Shown here piece by piece: positions 40,725 through 45,651 of a stretch of DNA of 45,651 nt (position 1 is its first letter; every line of letters starts with the position of its first letter). The DNA is from Eubacteriales bacterium (GTDB taxonomy: Bacteria; Bacillota; Clostridia; Oscillospirales; Oscillospiraceae), in contig JAUNNH010000016.1 of NCBI GenBank assembly GCA_030531505.1, forward strand, positions 1 to 45,651, written 5' to 3'. The notes below the pieces were generated by a model. The model made no database searches. It was not told where the DNA came from and was given only the letters and a program-made list of their open reading frames with translations. The translations under genes and the position numbers were made by a program.

Positions 40725-40890
40725 TTACAGTGCCGCCATCTGACGGATCCTGTCAGCCGCGTTTTCGTCGTGATTGGTGAAGATACCCACATCCTCCAGT
40801 CCCAGGTAACCAAGAAAATCTCCCTCGTAGCTGAACCTGGCGCCGACATACATATCCGGGTCGCCGGAGCTGAGAAACAAGCTTCATCAT
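40725..40890 (-). pseudogene. Decayed flavodoxin-type gene with internal deletion
   Basis: A ribosome binding site (GGGAGG) and start (ATG ATG AAG CTT) lie at about 40890, but after a few codons the frame shifts and reads into the end of a flavodoxin-like protein: SSGDPDMYVGARFSYEGDFL, then GYLGLEDVGIFTNHDENAAD and RIRQMAAL with a TAA stop. The middle of the gene is missing. It precedes the cyclophilin-like lipoprotein gene, so the original cluster probably had two flavin proteins. Confidence 0.72.
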
Positions 40891-41074
40891 ACGTCATATC
40901 CTCCCTGTTGATTCGCAACGCGATTCTCAGAGCACTTCATGATCAATTCCCGGTTTGTTTTCGCCGACAATTTCAAAACATACAGTATACGAACTTCGGC
41001 GCGTCCTACTTGGCGGAGGGACAGCCAGGACGCAAGCCATCCTCCCCCCAATCTGTATTCGACTGCGCCGGCGG

Positions 41075-42196
41075 TCAGTCCGCCCCGCCTGTCACGGAGT
41101 ACCCGCGCGGGTACAGGATCCGGGAGCCGTATGCCCATACGCCGTCCGGGCCCTGCTCCAGCCCGGGGATGTCGATGGGCAGCCTGCCGGGCATGTCCCC
41201 GTCTCCGAAGATCGCGCACAGCGCGGCGGGGACGTTGGCGTTGAACGCGCCCACGTTCTCGGAGCCGCTGGTGCGGGCGGTGGGATCGACGCCGAAGCCC
41301 GCCGACAAGTAGGCGCACACGATGGCGTCCGCCTCCGTAAAGCGCGCCGCGTCCACGGGCAGGTTGTCGCTCAGCAGCACGAACTTCGCGCCGCCCGCAC
41401 GGGCGTCCTCCAGCGCCTGCTGAACGCCTTGGACCTGGGGGTTGTCGTCCTGCAGTCGGTCCAGGCCCGCGCCCACCATGTCCAGGCAGATCACGGCGTC
41501 GGCGGCCCGGATGGCCTCGGACAGCGCGTCGGAATAGACCAGCTCCCCGCTGTCATAATAGCGGTCGATCACCAGACTCGCAGCGGCGCCTGCTTCGCCC
41601 GTGATCTCCCCGGAGATGCGGTTGTCGATCCGAACGTCCGGGCCGAGGATACCGTCCCGCGCAAGCTGCTCCAGCGCGTAGCCGATGGGCGTGTTGTCCG
41701 CGCGCGTGCGGCCGAGGATGACGATGCTGCCGCCCCTGACCGGCAGCGCGCCGTCGTCCTTCAGCAGCGTGACGGCCTGCCGGGCGGTGTCCATCTCCAC
41801 CGCGTGGTGAGCCGGGGAGCCGACGATCCGCTCTGCGGCCTCCACGCGCTCGTCCACCGGGGTCGCGTCCGGGTCCAGCAGGCCGTGCTTCTCCTTCAGG
41901 GTCAGTATGCGCCGCACGGAGGCGTCGATGCGGGCCTCGTCGATGGCGCCCTCCCCGACCAGGGCGGCGATGCCGTCGATATAGTCGTCGTAGTACCGGG
42001 CAGCGGCTTCGCCGTTCAGGTCCGTGGGCAGCAGCAGGATGTCGCAGCCCGCGTTGCTTAATTGTTCAAGAAGCAATTGCATCTGATAAACGTCGTTCGG
42101 CGGGACAATAATGGCGTTTCTATTTTTATTCAGCTGAACTCGGTAATAATCATAAAATCTGTTAAGATCCTGGACGTTTTTTATGATGCCTTTCAT
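41075..42196 (-). CDS. Truncated, chimeric glycoside hydrolase family 3 protein
   Basis: 373 residues as an open frame. From about residue 48 onward it is the second half of a GH3 enzyme: AGCDILLLPTDLNGEAAARY, DEARIDASVRRILTLKEKHGL, VEMDTARQAVTLLKDDGALP, and a C-terminal GDMPGRLPIDIPG segment. The N-terminal catalytic barrel with its nucleophile is missing. The first ~47 residues (KGIIKNVQDLNRFYDYYRVQ...) are AT-rich in DNA and unlike GH3, and the base composition changes sharply at about 42058, which marks a likely deletion joint. It is not expected to be an active glycosidase. Confidence 0.8.
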   Translation of the reverse strand: MKGIIKNVQDLNRFYDYYRVQLNKNRNAIIVPPNDVYQMQLLLEQLSNAGCDILLLPTDLNGEAAARYYDDYIDGIAALVGEGAIDEARIDASVRRILTLKEKHGLLDPDATPVDERVEAAERIVGSPAHHAVEMDTARQAVTLLKDDGALPVRGGSIVILGRTRADNTPIGYALEQLARDGILGPDVRIDNRISGEITGEAGAAASLVIDRYYDSGELVYSDALSEAIRAADAVICLDMVGAGLDRLQDDNPQVQGVQQALEDARAGGAKFVLLSDNLPVDAARFTEADAIVCAYLSAGFGVDPTARTSGSENVGAFNANVPAALCAIFGDGDMPGRLPIDIPGLEQGPDGVWAYGSRILYPRGYSVTGGAD

Positions 42197-42210
42197 GCCG
42201 GAACCTTCTC

Positions 42211-43440
42211 TTAGATCATCCAGATCGGAACGATCAGATTATCCCTGTCGAAGGCGCTGAATTTTTCCGCCATGCATAGGACGGCACCGGTGCCGAGTTG
42301 GAGCGGGGATCTGTCGATCACATTGAACACGCGGGTCAGGCGCCTGTCCGGCGTGGCGGTCTTTTTGATCTCCAGCGGGCAAAGCTTGCCGTCGCCCTCG
42401 AGGATGACGTCGATTTCCTTGGCGTCACGGTCACGGTAAAAATATAGGTATGGCTCGAGACCAGCGTTCTGATAGCTCTTCATAATCTCCGACACTGTGA
42501 AGTTTTCCAGCAGAGCGCCGCTCATGGCACCGCTTTCGGCTACCTCTGGGGAAGACCAGCGTGTCAGATAGCAAACCAGTCCGGTATCATAGAAATACAC
42601 TTTCGGCGTCTTGATTGTACGCTTAAGGACATTATTGGAATAGGGGTGCAGCAGGAAGATAATCCCCAGCGTTTCCAGAATATTGATCCATGCTTTTGAG
42701 GTCTGTATATCGATGTCAGCATCTTCAGCGAGCGCGTTGTAGTTCAGCAGCTGAGAGCAGCGGGCGGCAACCGCGGTAACGAAGCGGTTGAACTTCAGCG
42801 CGTCCACGCTGCCGGAGAGCTCCCGCACGTCGCGCTCCACATAGGTGGATAGATAGGACGAATAGAAGACATTCCGATCCAGCACAGGGCCGCTGATGAG
42901 TCCCGGCATGGAACCTCGCCACAGACGCGCGAAAAGCTCCGGTGTGGTAACCGGATTGATCTGATCTCGCTCGGCGAGAAGCCGCTCCAAATCCGGGGTA
43001 AAGGGAGCGCAAGGTGCACCGATAATCTCCCGCTGGGACAGAGGCGACATGTGCAGCAGTGCCACGCGTCCGGCCAGAGACTCCTGCACGCCACGCATCA
43101 GGCGGAATATCTGTGAACCGGTCATCCAGAAGGCGCCAGGGCTGTGATGCTCGTCGACATGAATTTTGATATAGGTGAACAGCTCCGGTGCATACTGCAC
43201 CTCATCGATCAGTACCGGGGGGCGGTGAAGCTGCAGAAACAGTGCGGGATCATTTTTTGCCATGTCGCGCTCGGTCAAATCGTCTAATGTTACGTATTTA
43301 CGGCCGATGTTCTCTTTCTCTGCCAACGCCCGGAGCATAGTCGTTTTGCCTGCCTGGCGGGGGCCGGTCAGCAGGATTGCAGAATATGACTTGCTCAGCT
43401 CCAAAACACGGTTTTCCATATGTCGGCTGATGTATTCCAT
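42211..43440 (-). CDS. AAA_14/DUF4143 ATPase
   Basis: 409 residues. Walker A GPRQAGKTT lies near residues 25-33, Walker B (PVLIDEVQYAPELFTYIK) near 73-90, and MTGSQIFRLMRGVQESLAGR supplies sensor 1. The C-terminal DUF4143 domain contains LKTPKVYFYDTGLVCYL-like sequence (IKTPKVYFYDTGLVCYLTRW), GALLENFTVSEIMKSY and FYRDRDAKEIDVILEGDGKLCPLEIKK, a pattern related to PD-(D/E)XK nucleases (E-x-D ... E-x-K). The family is widespread and often on mobile or variable regions; function is unclear. Its promoter carries paired CGGCTAAT operators. Confidence 0.92.
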   Translation of the reverse strand: MEYISRHMENRVLELSKSYSAILLTGPRQAGKTTMLRALAEKENIGRKYVTLDDLTERDMAKNDPALFLQLHRPPVLIDEVQYAPELFTYIKIHVDEHHSPGAFWMTGSQIFRLMRGVQESLAGRVALLHMSPLSQREIIGAPCAPFTPDLERLLAERDQINPVTTPELFARLWRGSMPGLISGPVLDRNVFYSSYLSTYVERDVRELSGSVDALKFNRFVTAVAARCSQLLNYNALAEDADIDIQTSKAWINILETLGIIFLLHPYSNNVLKRTIKTPKVYFYDTGLVCYLTRWSSPEVAESGAMSGALLENFTVSEIMKSYQNAGLEPYLYFYRDRDAKEIDVILEGDGKLCPLEIKKTATPDRRLTRVFNVIDRSPLQLGTGAVLCMAEKFSAFDRDNLIVPIWMI

Positions 43441-43491
43441 AAAGGCACCACCTTAAATGCGTAGGTTACGGCTAATTTTAATTCTGAACTT

Positions 43492-43520
43492 ATTATAGCC
43501 GAATAGTATCTGGAAGTCAA
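43492..43520 (-). promoter_or_regulatory. Sigma-A promoter of the DUF4143 ATPase gene
   Basis: TTGACT (43515-43520) and TATAAT (43492-43497) on the minus strand with a 17-bp spacer. A CGGCTAATTTT box also follows the start point at 43469-43479. Confidence 0.85.
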
Positions 43521-43529
43521 CAGAAATTG

Positions 43530-43562
43530 CGGCTAATTTTGTTAAAAATAAAAAATTAGCCG
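43530..43562. promoter_or_regulatory. Inverted CGGCTAATTTT repeat (operator)
   Basis: CGGCTAATTTT and its exact inverse are separated by 11 bases, just upstream of the -35 box of the ATPase promoter. A third copy of the half-site lies at 43469-43479. This suggests a DNA-binding repressor; the neighbouring XRE gene is a candidate but has its own different repeats. Confidence 0.6.
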
Positions 43563-43677
43563 AGAGAGCGGTAAAGGAGAGGGCGTTAGTACCATCTATC
43601 AAACTGAAAGATATAAAAACGCCCGAATCATTACTCTTGCGCAAGGCAGATAATGATTCGAGCGATGGCATTTACAA

Positions 43678-43917
43678 TTATGGCTCAAGATTGGTTTCAT
43701 CAAAGTAGGGCGAATCAAAGAAATCAGAAATGTTGATCCCCAGCCCCTGGCAGATCTCATGAATCACGCGCAGCTTCACAGAATCGTATGCGCAGTTGAT
43801 GATATTGCCGATAGAGGACTTGGGCACGCCGCTTTTAATATAAAGCTGATACTGTGTCATGTTCCGTTCGCGTAGGAGCTCCTTCAAGCGGGCACTGATC
43901 GCCTCATTTAACTGCAT
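43678..43917 (-). CDS. Small XRE-family HTH regulator
   Basis: 79 residues, nearly all a Cro/C1-type helix-turn-helix: LKELLRERNMTQYQLYIKSG, then VPKSSIGNIINCAYDSVKLR and a C-terminal helix. The ribosome binding site is weak (GGTGATGGT). Direct repeats with TGTAACTGTACTAT and TGTAGCTGTACTAAT upstream could be its operators. It is divergent from the 104-aa gene and likely controls both. Confidence 0.9.
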   Translation of the reverse strand: MQLNEAISARLKELLRERNMTQYQLYIKSGVPKSSIGNIINCAYDSVKLRVIHEICQGLGINISDFFDSPYFDETNLEP

Positions 43918-43933
43918 ACCATCACCACACCGT

Positions 43934-44001
43934 TCCTGTAACTGTACTATTCATTATAGGAAGCGGCCTTGCGAAATTAGTCCTTGTAGCTGTACTAATG
44001 T
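43934..44001. promoter_or_regulatory. Direct repeats in the XRE divergent region
   Basis: TCCTGTAACTGTACTAT (43934-43950) recurs as TCCTTGTAGCTGTACTAAT (43981-43999). The two sit about 48 bp apart and flank a TATAAT box on the minus strand, as expected for operators of the XRE protein. Confidence 0.55.
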
Positions 44002-44036
44002 TCGATTTTGTGGTATGGTCATGCCGAGGTGATTTT

Positions 44037-44351
44037 ATGAAGAAAACCAGCTATGCCTACTTCGTAGAAGGTCTGCGGACGACAGAAGACCTTATGGCGC
44101 TGCACCCATATGAACAGGAGCGCGCCTATGAGATCGTAAAAAAGATAACGCTTGCGGGAATCGACTACGAAAACTTTATCACAGGCATGATCGCAGATCG
44201 GCAGTTTATCGAGGATAATGCAGGCTTATGCTCGCAGGGTGAAGTATGGCGCTGTCTCCTGGTGAAGCAGCGCGGCCGCTCAGACGGCGTGCTCGTGATA
44301 CCGATTGATGGCTGCTATGTCGGTTGGGCAGCATTCTACTGTGGGGGATAA
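44037..44351 (+). CDS. Hypothetical protein, 104 aa, possibly cut at its 3' end by the IS
   Basis: Starts at ATG 44037 with a GAGGTGA site. No family recognised. The protein is acidic and helical (RTTEDLMALHPYEQERAYEI, VKKITLAGIDYENFITGMIADRQFIEDN) and ends GCYVGWAAFYCGG. The stop codon lies 5 bp before the transposase start, and the last codons may already be IS sequence (GTGGGGGATAA), so the native C-terminus may be lost. It is divergent from the XRE regulator. Confidence 0.55.
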   Translation: MKKTSYAYFVEGLRTTEDLMALHPYEQERAYEIVKKITLAGIDYENFITGMIADRQFIEDNAGLCSQGEVWRCLLVKQRGRSDGVLVIPIDGCYVGWAAFYCGG

Positions 44352-44356
44352 GTATT

Positions 44357-45498
44357 ATGCAGAAAAAGACTTGTCCCAAGGCCTTCAAGAAAGAGGTCGT
44401 CCAATTCTACGAGCAAAACCACACCATCTCTGAAACCTTGTCTAGATACGGCATTTCAGAATCCACCCTATTCGATTGGAAACGCAAATACGATGAAGAG
44501 CACTTTCTCTATGTGCCGGGTCCCGGCCAAAGGAAGAGATTCCGAGACGCACAAGCGCATCTCCAGAAAACAGAGCAGGAGTTGGAGGTGCTTGCCCGTT
44601 GCTCCTACGGAATCTATGCGTCCATAGATGACAAGATCGCCGCCATCGAAGCGTTGGAAGGCGAATATTCCGTCCACGTTTTATGCGAAGCGCTTCACCT
44701 TTCCCGCGGAACGTATTACAATCGCAAGCGGCGAAAGGGACAGCTGAACACCTATGAAGCCAGCGATGAGGAAATAAAGCCGATTCTTGAAAAACTCTTT
44801 CATGAAAACATGGATCTATTAGGCCGAAAGCCCATGCAGAAGAAGCTGCGCGATCAGGGCATCTTCGCCAGCGAGAAACGCATTGCCCGTCTCATGAAGG
44901 AACTTGGCTTGTTTGTATCAAAGCCGAAGTATCAAGCAGAACACAAAAAACCTATTCACAATCCGTATTTTCGCAACCGCTTGAATCAGCAGTACGACCA
45001 GACTGCTCCGAACTTGGTTTGGGTCAGTAATATCACATATGTAAAAGTCGGGGAGAGGTATTACTACGTTTGTGTTATTCTCGACCTGTTTTCTCGTATG
45101 GTGCTTTCTTACGGGATTTCAGATACGATCGACACGACCATGGTGGTGCAGACATTTTTATCTGCTTTTTCCAAACGAAACCGGCCGGCCGACCTTCTTT
45201 TTCACAGCGACCAAGGGACACAGTACACTTCTTTTGTTTTTCGAGAGATCCTTCGAGACCTACACGTGAAGCAGTCTTTCTCGAGGCCCGGTGTGCCCTA
45301 CGATAACGCGGTCTGCGAATCGTTCTTCCATACGCTGAAGAAAGAGGCAATCTATCACCATCTGTATGAAACGCCCGAGGATTTAAGTGCCACGATAGAC
45401 GCTTACATTGCGTTCTATAATGAAAAAGGCCGCACCGTGCATTGAACATGCTGACTCCGGCAGAAAAAGAGCAGGAGTTTGCCAATCAGCCGCAATAA
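44357..45498 (+). pseudogene. IS3-family transposase, inactivated
   Basis: A single frame carries the OrfA-type helix-turn-helix (FKKEVVQFYEQNHTISETLS), a coiled linker, the HTH_21 segment and the rve integrase core. Of the DDE triad, the second Asp (HSDQGTQYTS) and the Glu (DNAVCESFFHTLKKE) are present, but the first is Asn in WVSNITYV, where relatives have WVSD or WVTD. The frame stops at 45445 after NEKGRTVH; in the next frame the usual ending RPHRALNMLTPAEKEQEF continues to a TAA at 45498, so one A has been lost from the A-run before it. Two lesions make it almost certainly inactive. Confidence 0.88.
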
Positions 45499-45506
45499 AA
45501 AAGATC

Positions 45507-45549
45507 CCCCACTTTTAGACTTCCGGAGTACGGGAGTCCAAAAGTGGGG
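45507..45549 (-). terminator. Hairpin beyond the IS transposase
   Basis: CCCCACTTTTAGACT pairs with AGTCCAAAAGTGGGG (one mismatch); on the minus strand the stem is followed by GATCTTTTTT. It would end a leftward transcript through micro-ORF copy B and could lie at the right end of the IS. Confidence 0.65.
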
Positions 45550-45625
45550 ACCTATTCAATAACGCACTTGAGCAAGCACATTTGAAAAACGTTGCAAAAT
45601 CTATGTATTCAGGCAGAAAGCGCAC
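45515..45625 (-). CDS. Micro-ORF in 94-bp repeat, copy B
   Basis: 36 codons from GTG 45625 with AGGAGAAACCC upstream: VRFLPEYIDFATFFKCACSS, then ALLNRSPLLDSRTPEV. The first 22 codons match copy A at 39577 in frame. The rest is unique and ends in the terminator stem. Translation is inferred from frame conservation only. Confidence 0.4.
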   Translation of the reverse strand: MRFLPEYIDFATFFKCACSSALLNRSPLLDSRTPEV

Positions 45626-45651
45626 GGGTTTCTCCTAAAAAAGTGAAGGAG
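45558..45651. repeat. 94-bp dispersed repeat, copy B
   Basis: Matches 39510-39603 without gaps and runs to the last base of the window, so it may continue outside. Confidence 0.85.

Noticed and set aside
40887-41318. 143-codon Arg-rich frame over the GH3 3' end
   Set aside because: It is an out-of-frame shadow of the GH3 coding sequence.
43453-43671. 72-codon frame between the ATPase and the XRE regulator
   Set aside because: It overlaps the promoter and operators of the ATPase gene and has no good ribosome binding site or known family.

Overview
The window looks like a piece of chromosome from a GC-rich, spore-forming member of the Clostridia, most likely an Oscillospiraceae-type gut anaerobe. 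The evidence is a SpoIVB sporulation protease, a CotH-kinase surface operon, a DacF-like carboxypeptidase, EFR1-type ferredoxin, tandem HypB proteins and typical Firmicutes ribosome binding sites and sigma-A promoters. The genus call is inference. No rRNA, tRNA or CRISPR array was seen.

Layout. 1-4068 (leftward): hflX (cut by the window edge), a membrane protein, a GIY-YIG protein, DUF951 and rarA in a tightly overlapping run, preceded by a CD1247-type acidic protein and efp. 4210-4362 is a hairpin-rich repeat with terminal inverted repeats. 4395-10203: a surface esterase, an M24 aminopeptidase in an operon with a two-component system, and a divergent DacF-type carboxypeptidase. 10270-15345: a four-gene surface operon (CotH kinase, VTC polyphosphate polymerase, DUF4956 membrane protein, Cthe_2159-type lipoprotein) behind a near-consensus promoter.

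15576-27733 is the most striking region. A mobile element of about 12.1 kb, encoding a large serine recombinase, sits inside spoIVB. The same 16-bp sequence is present at both ends, and joining the outer flanks restores an uninterrupted SpoIVB reading frame. The element carries a stand-alone Spo0A C-terminal DNA-binding domain protein, a Cys-rich KTR protein, a solute-binding-type lipoprotein, an ECF sigma factor with a membrane anti-sigma-like partner, MobC without a relaxase, a RelE/Phd-type toxin-antitoxin pair, a decayed repA, and an AT-rich gene fusing Schlafen AlbA_2, an ATPase module and an RRM. Seven related 15-bp palindromes and a pair of inverted, oriT-like two-hairpin sequences are scattered through it. 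This resembles the skin-type elements that interrupt sporulation genes.

27704-45651: spoIVB 5' part; an XRE-type membrane regulator divergent from a membrane protein plus Hsp70-like pair; EFR1 ferredoxin; a second copy of the hairpin-rich repeat; two tandem HypB proteins; a scar joining the 3' ends of a flavoprotein gene and a LysR gene; a HAMP/PP2C phosphatase in an operon with a PTS EIIC-EIIA protein that lacks EIIB and the phosphorylatable histidine; a flavodoxin/cyclophilin-like cluster with a decayed member; a truncated, chimeric GH3 glycosidase; a DUF4143 ATPase; a small XRE regulator; and a dead IS3-family transposase. A 94-bp repeat carrying a conserved micro-ORF occurs at 39510 and again at the right window edge. 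The right third therefore shows several gene remnants and deletion scars, while the left third is orderly core genome.
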